Of a stretch of 64,000 bases of DNA, positions 9,507 to 19,283 are shown in pieces. Made by a program: the position numbers and the translations under genes. Source of the DNA: Christiangramia sp. (GTDB lineage Bacteria > Bacteroidota > Bacteroidia > Flavobacteriales > Flavobacteriaceae). Numbering within the stretch: position 1 is the first letter of the stretch; every line of letters begins with the position of its first letter. The notes under the pieces are model-generated. The model was not told the origin of the DNA. It was given only the letters and a program-made list of their open reading frames with translations, and searched no databases. The stretch is taken from contig NZ_JAPYPC010000023.1 of the NCBI RefSeq assembly GCF_029937855.1, forward strand, positions 1 to 64,000, read 5' to 3'.

Positions 9507-12500
9507 TTGAGGAACTATTACCCGAAGTTATCTGTACCGGTACGCTTAATTTTCCTGATATTACTGGTATTTTCAGTGGATGCTGTAGCTCAGGAAACGC
9601 CACAGGATACCACTGCAACCGGTTATGTACTGGGTGAGATAAACCTTCCCAACCCTGAAAGTATAGAATCTAAATATGAATATGATCCTATACTCAACCG
9701 TTATTTCTACAAAGAAAGTTTAGGTGAAATCAATTTAGGACTTCCGCTGGTTTTAACACCACAGGAGTTTGAAGATCTTGTCTTACAGCAGGAAATGCGT
9801 AATTATTTTAAGCTGAAGAATGATGCCCTCACCGGGAGGAAAGAAGGTTCTGAAGATATCCAGCGGGACCTTTTACCAGACTTTTATGTTAATAGTAACT
9901 TCTTTGAATCGATTTTTGGCGGATCTGAAATTAATATTGTACCACAAGGATCGGTTGAACTGGATCTTGGCCTCTTATATACAAAACAGGATAATCCTGC
10001 ATTTTCACCCAGGAACAGGCGAAATCTTTCCTTTGATTTTGACCAGAGAATTAGTCTGAGTATGTTGGGCCAGATAGGGGAAAGGCTTCAGGTTACCGCA
10101 AATTATGATACTGAATCTACTTTCGATTTTCAAAACCAGCTTAAACTGGAATATACTCCCAATGAGGATGATATTATTCAGAAGATTGAAGTGGGTAACG
10201 TAAACATGCCATTAAATAATGCTTTGATTCAGGGCGCACAAAGCCTTTTTGGCTTTAAGACCGAATTGCAGTTTGGTAAAACGAGGATCACCGGTGTATT
10301 TTCTGAACAGAAGTCGGAAAGAAGAACCGTAAATGTAGAAGGTGGTGCCACCGTTGAGGATTTCGAAAGATTCGCCCTGGATTACGACCAGGACAGGCAT
10401 TTTTTCCTGGCGCATTATTTCCGTGATACGTATGATGAAGCCCTGGAAAATTATCCTTTTATCAATACCAATATTCAAATTAAAAGGATCCAGGTTTGGG
10501 TTACTAACCGTACAAATAATATTCAAAATATCCAGGATACACGAAATATCGTTGCTGTCCAGGATCTTGGAGAGACAAATGTGCCAGGAAATATAGGATT
10601 GGATACTCCTCCCGGCGGTTTCTTTAATCAGCCTCCCGGAGCTTTTCCAGATAATACGGTAAACGATTTTAATCCGTTTGGAATAACAGGTTCAGGTCAA
10701 TCTATACTTACACCGGCTATTCGTGATATTGCAACGGTAGATCAGGGTTTTGGGCCCGTAACGGTTTCAGAAGGGATAGATTACGCCAAACTGGAGAATG
10801 CCAGGCAATTAAAACCTTCGGAATATGCCGTAAATACACAGCTGGGATATATTTCATTAAACCAGCGCTTGAGTAATGATGAGGTGCTTGGAGTGGCTTT
10901 TCAGTATACGATTAATGGGGAGGTTTACCAGGTGGGGGAATTTGCCAATGACGGGGTGAATGCTAACAATGATGATACCGGTCAGGACCCAACAACTGGA
11001 ACAAATTCCAGGGCTAGCCAGAATCTGGTGGTAAAATTGCTAAAAAGCACTATTATCAACGTGAACGAACCGGTCTGGGATTTGATGATGAAGAATATCT
11101 ACAGTCTGGGTGCCTATCAATTGGAGCGCCAGGATTTCAGGATGAATATTCTGTATACAGATCCACAGCCACTTAACTATATAAAACCGGTGGAGGGCAC
11201 CAGTTTGCCAGCAGATGTTGCCGATACTCCCCTGCTTCGGGTTTTTAGGCTGGACCAGCTGAACAATATTAACGATCCTATAAATGGGGGCGATGGTTTT
11301 TTTGATTATGTTCCGCAGATCACCATAGACCCGGTGAATGGAAATATTATTTTCACTACAGTGGAGCCTTTCGGTAGCCATTTATTCGAAAAACTTGATG
11401 AAACCCCCAATAGCGGGCCTGAAGACTATACTATTCCCGACACCTGGAATGAGAATCAGCAGCGATATGTTTTTAGGGCCATGTATCGCACCACTAAAAT
11501 TCAGGCAGAGCAGGAAGAGGCCGATAAGAATAAATTTCAGCTTAAGGGACGATATAAATCTGCTGAGGTTGAAGGAATTCCCATAGGTTTCAATCTTCCG
11601 CCGGGATCTGTAACGGTGACTGCGGGAGGAAGGATACTTCAGGAAGGAGTGGATTACGTGGTGAACTATGAATTGGGAAGGGTTCAGATCCTGGACGAGG
11701 CCTTGCTGGCTTCTGATATTCCTATTCAGGTAAATACTGAGAATAATGCGTTGTTTGGTCAGCAAACAAAACGTTTTACTGGTTTAAATGTAGAACATCA
11801 GTTTAACGAGAATTTTCTTATTGGCGGTACTTTGATCAACCTTAAAGAGCGACCTCTAACCCAAAAGGCTAATTATAGTTATGAGCCTATTAATAATACT
11901 ATTTTGGGCCTAAATTTAAATTATAGTACCGAAGTTCCTTTTCTAACCAGGCTGGTAAATAAATTACCCAATATAGATACCGATGTGAAATCTAATGTTT
12001 CGGTTCGGGGGGAGTTCGCTTATTTGCTCCCGGGATCTCCGGCTTCCAATGATTTCGATGGAAAAGCAACTACATATATAGATGATTTTGAAGCGGCTCA
12101 GACTTCTATAGATATCAATAATCCTTTAAGTTGGGAGCTTTCCAGTGTGCCTATTGGTTTTGGAGGGGAATTAGCCAACGGTGATTTAAGTGTGGGTTAT
12201 AAAAGAGGGAAAATGTCCTGGTATACTATAGATCCGGTATTTTACAGTAATAGAAGACCGGAGGGTGTGAGCGATTCAGATATTTCCACCTATGAAGCAA
12301 GGAGAGTGGCAATAAACGAGATATTTCCCAACGTAGATGTGGTACAGGGTCAGCCACAAGTGCTTTATACCATGGATGTGGCTTATAATCCGAAAGAGCG
12401 TGGTCCTTATAACTACAATCCTGCTGCTTCAGGATCTAATACTTTACCTAATCCCGCAGGAAATTTTGGAGGTATTATGCGTCCTATCAATACCACCAAT

Positions 12501-15500
12501 TTTGAACAGTCTAATGTGGAGTATATCCAATTCTGGGTGATGGATCCATATATTTATCCCGAAAATGCTGGAAGCTCCGGGGGTTCTATTAAATTCAATC
12601 TTGGAAATATTTCTGAAGATGTGCTTAAGGATGGTAGAAAGCAATATGAGAACGGGCTGCCAGAAGGGGAAGAAGAGGCAAATGTTATAAATACTGCTTT
12701 TGGGGTGGTGCCTGCAGATAATTCCCTGGTTTATGCTTTTGATACGGAAGGTGAAGCCAGAACGATGCAGGATGCTGGTTTCGACGGTCTTCGGGATGCA
12801 GAGGAAGCTCTGAAATTTTCAGATTTTGCCGGGTTGCCAGATCCGTCGGCCGATAATTACCAATATTTTTTAAATGTTGATGGAAGTATTTTGGATAGGT
12901 ATCGAAATTATAACGGAACTGAAGGTAATTCGCCTACTCAGGTAACCGATACTAACCGGGGAAATACCACTTTACCAACTACTGAAGATATAAATCGTGA
13001 CAATACCATGAACACGATCAACAGTTATTTTGAATATGAAATCCCTTTCTTCCAGGGGATGGATATAGATAATAACCAGTATATCTCAGATGTAAAAGAA
13101 CTAACCACGACCTTAAGAAACGGGCAGGAGCTGCCGGTACGCTGGCTTCAGTTTAAAGTGCCAATTTTTGAACCTACTGATGCGATAGGTGGGATTGCCG
13201 ATTTTCGATCCATTAGGTTTATAAGAATGTTCCTTACAGATTTTCAGGAACAAACGCTTCTTCGGTTTGGGACGATGGATCTTGTAAGAGGAGATTACAG
13301 GCGGTATACACAAAGCTTATTTGAAGATCAGGGTCAGATAGAAAATCCTAATACCCTGTTCGAGGTAAATGCCGTGAATATTGAAGAGAATGAAAACAGG
13401 CAGCCTATTCCTTACGTACTGCCGCCGGGAGTTCAAAGAGAGGAATTGTATCAAACAAACACGAATATCAGGCAGAATGAGCAATCCCTATCTTTAAGAA
13501 CTTGTGGGCTTCAGCCTCAGGATGCGAGGGCAGTCTATAAGAATTTCCAGATTGATATGCGCCAGTATAAGAATCTTGAAATGTTTCTTCATGCCGAATC
13601 ACTCTTAAATAGGCAGCCGCTTAAAGACGGTCAGTTAGTGGCATTTGTAAGAATGGGAATCGATTTTACCGATAATTTTTATCAAATAGAAATTCCGCTT
13701 TCACCAACCCTTTTCGGAGCAACGACTCCTGAAGAAATTTGGCCGGAAGTAAACAGGCTGAATTTAGAACTGGATCTTTTACAGCAAATAAAAACGGCAG
13801 TATTGGGAGATCCTTCCCTGGTTTCTACAGATCTTAATTTCTTTACAGAGGAATTGCAGCCTGTAAATGCAGAAGCTCCTTACGATATGGGCAGGTTAAG
13901 AATAGGGGTGAAGGGTAATCCAAGTTTTGGGAATGTGAGGCTATTAATGGTTGGGGTGAAGAATGGGACCAGTGTAGATGGCATTACAGATCTTTGCGGT
14001 GAAGTATGGTTTAATGAGCTAAGGCTTTCAGATCTAAAAAATGAGGGCGGTTGGGCCGGTGTGGTAAGTATGGATAGTAATCTGGCCGATTTTGCCAATG
14101 TTTCGGCTACAGGAAGAAGAAGTACCGTAGGATTTGGAAGTATAGAGCAGGGGCCAAATCAGCGAAGCAGGGAAGACCTTAAACAATATGATTTTGTGAC
14201 CAATGTGAATATGGGGCAACTGCTTCCGAAGAAATGGGGTATAAAAGTACCTGTGAATTATAGTAGGGGCGAGGAGTTGGTCACTCCCAAATATGATCAG
14301 GAATTTCTTGATGTTGAACTTGACACCAGGTTAGAAAATATTCAGGATCCAGAAGAAAGGGATCGCGTGGAAAAACAATCACAGTCTTATACCAAAAGGG
14401 AGAGCATCAATGTGATTGGATTGCGTAAGGAAAGAATGGGAGAGAAAACGCCTATGCCTTACGATATTGAGAATTTTGTATTCTCCACTTCTTATAATCA
14501 GGTAAACCATCGCGATTTTGAAATAGAAGAAAGCCTGGATCAGAGTGTGCGGGTTGGTGGAACTTATGAATTTAATTTTCCCGAGAAAACGTTAGAACCA
14601 TTAAAAAATATCGCAGTTCTGGATAGTAGTGAATATTTCGCACTTTTCAGGGATTTCAATATCAATTATCTTCCTTCAAATATTAACGCCAGTTCCAACA
14701 TCTTCAGGCAGTATAATGAACAAAGATTTAGATCCCTGGAATTAAGTGAGGAAGATATCAATATTCCAACCCTCTATCAACGAAATTATCTATTCGACTG
14801 GCAGTACGGTGTAAATTATAATCTTACCAGGTCCTTGAGTTTTGCATTCAATGCCAGTAATAACCGAATTATTAGAAATTACATAGATGAAGAAGGTTTT
14901 GCAGATGACAATATTGGTTTGTGGGATGATTTCTTCAATATCGGAGAGCCTAATTTGCATTATCAAACCTTACAGGTAAACTATCAGCTGCCTCTGGAGA
15001 AAATTCCGGTATTACGATTTATTAAAGCAACCTATTCTTATACCGGGGACTTCCAGTGGCAACGAGGATCCAGAATTTATCAGCAGTTAGAAGGTATTCC
15101 AAATATTGGGAACAGTGTGCAGAACTCCAATACGCACCAGATCAATGCTAATTTAAATATGCAGGATCTTTATAATTATGTAGGCCTGGTTGAAAAGAAA
15201 CCGGCAGGTGCGGGAAAAAGCATTCAGGAAAGAAGCCGTGGGGTGCCAACTTTAGGTCCTCCGGGGCAAGAGAAGGAAGAAGAACAGATTAAACCGCAAC
15301 CAAAGGGAAATAAAGCTTATAATACTTTAATCAGCATAGCCACGGGTATAAAAACATTTCAGGTAAATTATCGTAATAGCAGGGGAATTTTCCTTCCCGG
15401 ATATACTGAAAGTATAGGTTTTATGGGAACTTTTAGGCCTACTGCCGGCTTTACGTTCGGCTCCCAGAACGATATAAGATATCTGGCTGCAGAGAGAGGA

Positions 15501-16661
15501 TGGCTAACTTTGTTCCAGAATTTCAATCAGCAATACACAGCATTAAAGAATGAGCAGTTAGACTACCAGGCAGGTTTAAGTTTTTTACCAGATCTTACGA
15601 TAGAACTTACCGGAAGAAAGAATTTTTCAGAGAATTATTCTGAAAATTATAAAGTAGATCCAAATTCACTGGAATACCAGTCACTTACGCCCTATACCTA
15701 TGGAAATTTGAATATTTCAACCATTCTGATTCAAACAGCTTTCAATAATTCTACGGAAACAAGTTCGCAGATATTTGAAACTTTCAGACAAAACAGACTG
15801 GAAGTAGCAAGAAGGCTGGCACAACAGCGTGGGCTTAATCCCAATGATGTTGATGAAGAAGGTTTCCCGGTTGGGATAGGCAAAACAAATCAGGCCGTGT
15901 TGCTGCCTGCATTTATAGCAGCTTATTCCGGAAAGGATGCAGGTAATGTAAAGCTAGGAGCCTTCAGGGATTTTCCCATGCCTAACTGGAATTTAAAGTA
16001 TACTGGATTAATGAGGCTTGAGTGGTTTAGGGATAAATTCAGAAGGTTTTCCCTGAATCATGGGTACAGGGCAGATTATACGCTGAACCAGTTTCAGACG
16101 AACCTGGATTATGATCCAGCCAATCCCGAGGAAGTTAACCAGAATGGGGATTTTAAGAATCCCATACTTTTTTCTAATCTTGTATTAACCGAGCTTTTCA
16201 CGCCACTCGCCAGGATAGATTTTGAAACCAAAGGCAATATACAGATCCTTGCTGAACTGGAGAAAGACCGATCCCTGGCTTTTAGTTTTGATAATAATCT
16301 TTTAACCGAATACAGCGGAAATGAATACACCCTTGGATTGGGATACCGAATAAAGGACCTTAAGATCGCTACGGCACTTGGTGGTAGGAGAAGGGTGCTG
16401 AGCAGTGATCTTAATTTCAGGGCAGATGTATCTTATAGAAAGAACCGAACCATAGTTAGGTATCTTGATCTTGCGAATGCCCAAACCATCTCTGGCCAGG
16501 ATATCTGGTCTATCAATTTCAAAACAGATTATGCGTTTACCAGGAATCTAACCGCAAGATTTTATTACGATCATACATTTTCAGAATATGCAGTTTCCAC
16601 GGCTTTTCCTCAAACCACAATCAGGTCTGGGATTACCCTTATATATAATTTCGGAAATTAA
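9507..16661 (+). CDS. sprA: SprA, type IX secretion outer-membrane translocon
   Basis: Giant outer-membrane protein of 2384 residues, close to the known length of SprA (about 2400). SprA (Sov in Porphyromonas) forms the very large single-chain beta barrel through which type IX cargo crosses the outer membrane, and it is needed for gliding. A signal peptide (LIFLILLVFSVDAVAQ) covers about residues 13-30. Aromatic amphipathic strands occur throughout, and the C terminus ends with a barrel-like strand (IRSGITLIYNFGN). The start is TTG 9507, 6 bases after ruvA, since no ATG exists before the signal peptide. Tight coupling to ruvA implies shared transcription from 8890. No frameshift or internal stop is seen. 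Confidence 0.95.
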   Translation: MRNYYPKLSVPVRLIFLILLVFSVDAVAQETPQDTTATGYVLGEINLPNPESIESKYEYDPILNRYFYKESLGEINLGLPLVLTPQEFEDLVLQQEMRNYFKLKNDALTGRKEGSEDIQRDLLPDFYVNSNFFESIFGGSEINIVPQGSVELDLGLLYTKQDNPAFSPRNRRNLSFDFDQRISLSMLGQIGERLQVTANYDTESTFDFQNQLKLEYTPNEDDIIQKIEVGNVNMPLNNALIQGAQSLFGFKTELQFGKTRITGVFSEQKSERRTVNVEGGATVEDFERFALDYDQDRHFFLAHYFRDTYDEALENYPFINTNIQIKRIQVWVTNRTNNIQNIQDTRNIVAVQDLGETNVPGNIGLDTPPGGFFNQPPGAFPDNTVNDFNPFGITGSGQSILTPAIRDIATVDQGFGPVTVSEGIDYAKLENARQLKPSEYAVNTQLGYISLNQRLSNDEVLGVAFQYTINGEVYQVGEFANDGVNANNDDTGQDPTTGTNSRASQNLVVKLLKSTIINVNEPVWDLMMKNIYSLGAYQLERQDFRMNILYTDPQPLNYIKPVEGTSLPADVADTPLLRVFRLDQLNNINDPINGGDGFFDYVPQITIDPVNGNIIFTTVEPFGSHLFEKLDETPNSGPEDYTIPDTWNENQQRYVFRAMYRTTKIQAEQEEADKNKFQLKGRYKSAEVEGIPIGFNLPPGSVTVTAGGRILQEGVDYVVNYELGRVQILDEALLASDIPIQVNTENNALFGQQTKRFTGLNVEHQFNENFLIGGTLINLKERPLTQKANYSYEPINNTILGLNLNYSTEVPFLTRLVNKLPNIDTDVKSNVSVRGEFAYLLPGSPASNDFDGKATTYIDDFEAAQTSIDINNPLSWELSSVPIGFGGELANGDLSVGYKRGKMSWYTIDPVFYSNRRPEGVSDSDISTYEARRVAINEIFPNVDVVQGQPQVLYTMDVAYNPKERGPYNYNPAASGSNTLPNPAGNFGGIMRPINTTNFEQSNVEYIQFWVMDPYIYPENAGSSGGSIKFNLGNISEDVLKDGRKQYENGLPEGEEEANVINTAFGVVPADNSLVYAFDTEGEARTMQDAGFDGLRDAEEALKFSDFAGLPDPSADNYQYFLNVDGSILDRYRNYNGTEGNSPTQVTDTNRGNTTLPTTEDINRDNTMNTINSYFEYEIPFFQGMDIDNNQYISDVKELTTTLRNGQELPVRWLQFKVPIFEPTDAIGGIADFRSIRFIRMFLTDFQEQTLLRFGTMDLVRGDYRRYTQSLFEDQGQIENPNTLFEVNAVNIEENENRQPIPYVLPPGVQREELYQTNTNIRQNEQSLSLRTCGLQPQDARAVYKNFQIDMRQYKNLEMFLHAESLLNRQPLKDGQLVAFVRMGIDFTDNFYQIEIPLSPTLFGATTPEEIWPEVNRLNLELDLLQQIKTAVLGDPSLVSTDLNFFTEELQPVNAEAPYDMGRLRIGVKGNPSFGNVRLLMVGVKNGTSVDGITDLCGEVWFNELRLSDLKNEGGWAGVVSMDSNLADFANVSATGRRSTVGFGSIEQGPNQRSREDLKQYDFVTNVNMGQLLPKKWGIKVPVNYSRGEELVTPKYDQEFLDVELDTRLENIQDPEERDRVEKQSQSYTKRESINVIGLRKERMGEKTPMPYDIENFVFSTSYNQVNHRDFEIEESLDQSVRVGGTYEFNFPEKTLEPLKNIAVLDSSEYFALFRDFNINYLPSNINASSNIFRQYNEQRFRSLELSEEDINIPTLYQRNYLFDWQYGVNYNLTRSLSFAFNASNNRIIRNYIDEEGFADDNIGLWDDFFNIGEPNLHYQTLQVNYQLPLEKIPVLRFIKATYSYTGDFQWQRGSRIYQQLEGIPNIGNSVQNSNTHQINANLNMQDLYNYVGLVEKKPAGAGKSIQERSRGVPTLGPPGQEKEEEQIKPQPKGNKAYNTLISIATGIKTFQVNYRNSRGIFLPGYTESIGFMGTFRPTAGFTFGSQNDIRYLAAERGWLTLFQNFNQQYTALKNEQLDYQAGLSFLPDLTIELTGRKNFSENYSENYKVDPNSLEYQSLTPYTYGNLNISTILIQTAFNNSTETSSQIFETFRQNRLEVARRLAQQRGLNPNDVDEEGFPVGIGKTNQAVLLPAFIAAYSGKDAGNVKLGAFRDFPMPNWNLKYTGLMRLEWFRDKFRRFSLNHGYRADYTLNQFQTNLDYDPANPEEVNQNGDFKNPILFSNLVLTELFTPLARIDFETKGNIQILAELEKDRSLAFSFDNNLLTEYSGNEYTLGLGYRIKDLKIATALGGRRRVLSSDLNFRADVSYRKNRTIVRYLDLANAQTISGQDIWSINFKTDYAFTRNLTARFYYDHTFSEYAVSTAFPQTTIRSGITLIYNFGN

Positions 16662-16672
16662 CGAAGCCATAT

Positions 16673-16702
16673 TTGAACAATTCGCCTAAAAAGCTAACTT
16701 TG
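16673..16702 (+). promoter_or_regulatory. Promoter for gcvH
   Basis: TTG at 16673-16675, a 19-base spacer, then TAACTTTG at 16695-16702, an excellent match to the Bacteroidota housekeeping promoter. It gives a leader of about 16 bases before the ATG at 16723. Confidence 0.7.
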
Positions 16703-16722
16703 CGCTCTTATAAAACTATATT

Positions 16723-17103
16723 ATGAATATTCCACAAGAATTAAAATACACTAAAGACCACGAGTGGGTTAAGGTTGAAGGCGATACCGCAACTATTGGC
16801 GTTACAGATTTTGCCCAGGGAGAACTTGGAGATATCGTATATGTTGAGGTAGAAACTCTTGATGAAACTCTTGAAAAGGAGGAAGTTTTTGGAACCGTTG
16901 AAGCAGTAAAAACGGTATCAGATCTTTATATGCCTGTTTCAGGGGAAATTATAGAATTTAATGATAGTCTTGAGGACGAACCTGAAAAAGTAAACGAAGA
17001 TCCGTATGGGGAAGGATGGATGATCAAAATTAAACTTTCTGATACTTCAGAATTGGAAGATCTTTTATCTGCAGATGAATATAAGGAAGTAATTGGTAGC
17101 TAA
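16723..17103 (+). CDS. gcvH: Glycine cleavage system H protein
   Basis: Lipoyl carrier that shuttles the aminomethyl group between the P, T and L proteins of the glycine cleavage system. At 126 residues it is the normal length. The lipoylation site is K63 in the motif VEAVKTVSD, and the N-terminal KYTKDHEWV and C-terminal [13 protein letters not shown] segments are typical. It has a strong promoter, and its 3' end overlaps the start of the VanZ-like gene by 11 bases, so translation of the two is probably coupled. The other gcv genes are not in this window. Confidence 0.97.
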   Translation: MNIPQELKYTKDHEWVKVEGDTATIGVTDFAQGELGDIVYVEVETLDETLEKEEVFGTVEAVKTVSDLYMPVSGEIIEFNDSLEDEPEKVNEDPYGEGWMIKIKLSDTSELEDLLSADEYKEVIGS

Positions 17104-17503
17104 GATAATTTTATTTGCCGCGCTCATCTATACCAGCGCCATTGCTTATTTCTCTTTGATAGTAATGGATTTTAAGGTAAGTGTGGGCGGTTTTAATCCA
17201 ACAGACAAAATGCTCCATGCCGGGGCATATTTGTTTTTAGCTTTCTTGTGGAAGCTATATTTTTTATTTAAAAACACCCATTTTAAGCGATATACCTCTA
17301 ATTTATTATGGGTGGCATTCGCTTCTTTTATATTTGGTATGTTAATTGAGGTTTTACAGGGAACCCTAACCAGTTACAGGACACCCGATTGGTGGGATGT
17401 CCTGGCAAATTCTACTGGTGTAGTACTTGCTGTTTTGTTTTTCATGGTCATGGCGCCGACAATGAAAAAGATAAAACATAAAGTTGCCCAGCTAAATTAT
17501 TAG
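17093..17503 (+). CDS. VanZ-like membrane protein
   Basis: Inner-membrane protein of 136 residues with four predicted transmembrane segments (about 3-22, 42-58, 69-90, 108-128). The VanZ-family signatures are present: [16 protein letters not shown] after the first helix, and [25 protein letters not shown] before the last. The namesake VanZ gives low-level teicoplanin resistance; the role of chromosomal relatives is unknown. TTG 17093 is the only suitable start and lies inside gcvH. Confidence 0.8.
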   Translation: MVAKIILFAALIYTSAIAYFSLIVMDFKVSVGGFNPTDKMLHAGAYLFLAFLWKLYFLFKNTHFKRYTSNLLWVAFASFIFGMLIEVLQGTLTSYRTPDWWDVLANSTGVVLAVLFFMVMAPTMKKIKHKVAQLNY

Positions 17504-17539
17504 CCTTATTAACTGATCTTTTTATGAAATGAGCCATAA

Positions 17540-17564
17540 AATTGTTCCAACCGAAGGAACAATT
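17540..17564 (+). other. Perfect hairpin between the VanZ-like gene and tonB
   Basis: AATTGTTCC (17540-17548) pairs perfectly with GGAACAATT (17556-17564) around a 7-base loop. No T-run follows, so it is not a standard intrinsic terminator. It may be an operator, a transcript-stabilising 3' end, or a weak terminator. Confidence 0.4.
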
Positions 17565-17609
17565 CCTGGCGAATTATATCTGAGAGATTAATAATTAAAA
17601 TTATTTCAG

Positions 17610-18329
17610 ATGAAACCCAAGAAAAACCCAAAAGCCGATCTTCGTCGGAGATGGGTCCTGTTCCTTCAAATAGGATTCATATTAGTGCTTTTTTTAGCGC
17701 TTCAGGCCTTCCAGTGGAAGACTTATGATCCTAAGCCCCCAGATGATTCAATTGTAAGCATCGATCATATTGAAGAAGAAACCCCGCCTGTTGTGGTCAA
17801 GCCGGAACAAACTCCACCACCGCCTCCTAAAACAATAGTGGATGTTATAGAGGAAATTCCAGATGATTTAGATGTAGAAGAAGACCCGGTACAACCTACC
17901 GAGTTGGATTTGGAAGATATCCCTGAGCCTTCAGATATTGAAGAACCGGAAGATATTGAAGAAGATATCAAGGTGCCGTACGATTTTATAGAAAATGTAC
18001 CCATTTTCCCTGGCTGTGAATATCTCACCGGTAACGATGACCGGAAAAAATGTATGAGCACTAAAATCAGCAGTTTTGTAAATAAGGAATTTAATACTGG
18101 ATTAGGTGCTGAACTTGGACTTACTGGAACGAATCTTGTGTTGGTAATGTTTGTAGTAAATAAAAATGGTTTGGTAGAACAAATCCAGACCAGGGCACCA
18201 CATCCAAAACTTGAGGAAGAAGCCAGGAGAGTTATTGGAAAATTACCTCTAATGGAGCCTGGTCGTCAGCGGGGTAAGGCTGTATCAGTTTCGTATACCA
18301 TCCCAATTCGGTTTAAAGTTCAACACTGA
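17610..18329 (+). CDS. tonB: TonB energy transducer, first of two tandem copies
   Basis: Inner-membrane-anchored protein of 239 residues that passes proton-motive force from ExbB/ExbD to outer-membrane TonB-dependent receptors. A single N-terminal transmembrane helix (about residues 17-33) is followed by a periplasmic linker with a short proline block (TPPPPP) and a long run rich in Asp and Glu. The C-terminal TonB domain (about 130-239) begins with the Bacteroidota cysteine pair in FPGCEYLTGNDDRKKCM and ends SVSYTIPIRFKVQH. The linker is acidic where proteobacterial TonB usually has Pro-Lys and Pro-Glu repeats. It is strongly similar throughout to the next gene, which indicates tandem duplication. 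Confidence 0.88.
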   Translation: MKPKKNPKADLRRRWVLFLQIGFILVLFLALQAFQWKTYDPKPPDDSIVSIDHIEEETPPVVVKPEQTPPPPPKTIVDVIEEIPDDLDVEEDPVQPTELDLEDIPEPSDIEEPEDIEEDIKVPYDFIENVPIFPGCEYLTGNDDRKKCMSTKISSFVNKEFNTGLGAELGLTGTNLVLVMFVVNKNGLVEQIQTRAPHPKLEEEARRVIGKLPLMEPGRQRGKAVSVSYTIPIRFKVQH

Positions 18330-18439
18330 TAATGAATGTTTCGTAAATTTACTGTAGTTTTATTGACTTATTATTCCAGATAAATTTAGTTTTTTAGAAA
18401 AAATCTTTATTTTAGCAACCCTTAATAATATAACGCATT

Positions 18440-19162
18440 ATGGAACCTAAGAAAAATCCAAAGGCTAACTTGAACAGAAACAGAACCTTGTTTCTGCAAC
18501 TTGGTCTAATTTTAGTTCTATTTATAACCTGGAGGGCGATTGAGTGGAAAACTTATGACCCTGAAAATATAGATATAGGACAGGTAAATATGGACGCCCT
18601 TGATGAAGAGGATGTACCAATTACTGAAATGCAGAATACGCCTCCACCACCTCCACCACCACCTCCGGCACCAGAAATTATTGAAGTTGTGGAAGATGAA
18701 GAGGATGTAGAGGAAGATGAAATTGAATCTACAGAAACAAATCTTGATGAGATTGTTGAGGTAGAAGAAGTTGTTGAGGCTCCTGTAGAAGAGGAGGTAG
18801 AAGATGTTCCTTTCGCTGTTATTGAAGATGTGCCAATCTTCCCTGGTTGTGAAAACTTAAGTAATAACAACGAGCGTAAGAAATGTATGAGTGAAAAGAT
18901 CAGTAGGTATGTGAACAAAGAGTTCGATACAGATCTTGGGGCTGAACTTGGATTAAGCGGTATCAATCGTGTGATCGTTCAGTTTAGAATTGATGAAAAA
19001 GGAAATATAGGTCAGGTTAGAGCTCGTGCTCCACACCCAAGACTTGAGCAGGAAGCTGCAAGAGTAATTAATAGTTTGCCTAAGATGAAACCAGGTAAGC
19101 AGCGTGGTAAGCCGGTTGGGGTAATGTATTCACTTCCAATTGCGTTTAAAGTACAGGATTAA
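18440..19162 (+). CDS. tonB: TonB energy transducer, second of two tandem copies
   Basis: Paralogue of the preceding tonB (240 residues). It shares the start MEPKKNPKANL, a transmembrane helix at about 17-32, a polyproline block of some nine residues near 70, and a very acidic linker (about 80-130, mostly Glu, Asp and Val). The cysteine-pair TonB C-terminal domain (FPGCENLSNNNERKKCM ... YSLPIAFKVQD) is complete. A separate leader of 110 bases with a weaker TATTTTAG -7-like box at 18408-18415 suggests its own promoter, so the copies may be regulated differently. No exbB or exbD lies nearby. Confidence 0.88.
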   Translation: MEPKKNPKANLNRNRTLFLQLGLILVLFITWRAIEWKTYDPENIDIGQVNMDALDEEDVPITEMQNTPPPPPPPPPAPEIIEVVEDEEDVEEDEIESTETNLDEIVEVEEVVEAPVEEEVEDVPFAVIEDVPIFPGCENLSNNNERKKCMSEKISRYVNKEFDTDLGAELGLSGINRVIVQFRIDEKGNIGQVRARAPHPRLEQEAARVINSLPKMKPGKQRGKPVGVMYSLPIAFKVQD

Positions 19163-19183
19163 ATTATTCTCTATATAAATTTG

Positions 19184-19215
19184 AAAATCCCGGCATTCGT
19201 CGGGATTTTTTATTT
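19184..19215 (+). terminator. Intrinsic terminator after the second tonB
   Basis: Perfect 9-base stem AAAATCCCG (19184-19192) with CGGGATTTT (19201-19209), an 8-base loop, and a run of T directly after. Confidence 0.75.
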
Positions 19216-19283
19216 TATGTAATTTCCCTTTTGGAAAAAATGTATATTACACCCGTAAAACAATAACAACAGGCTCCAAACCT

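Noticed and set aside
18553-18966. Open frame on the opposite strand of the second tonB
   Set aside because: It is the low-complexity mirror of the acidic and proline-rich linker, with long Ser, Thr and Gly runs and no family match.
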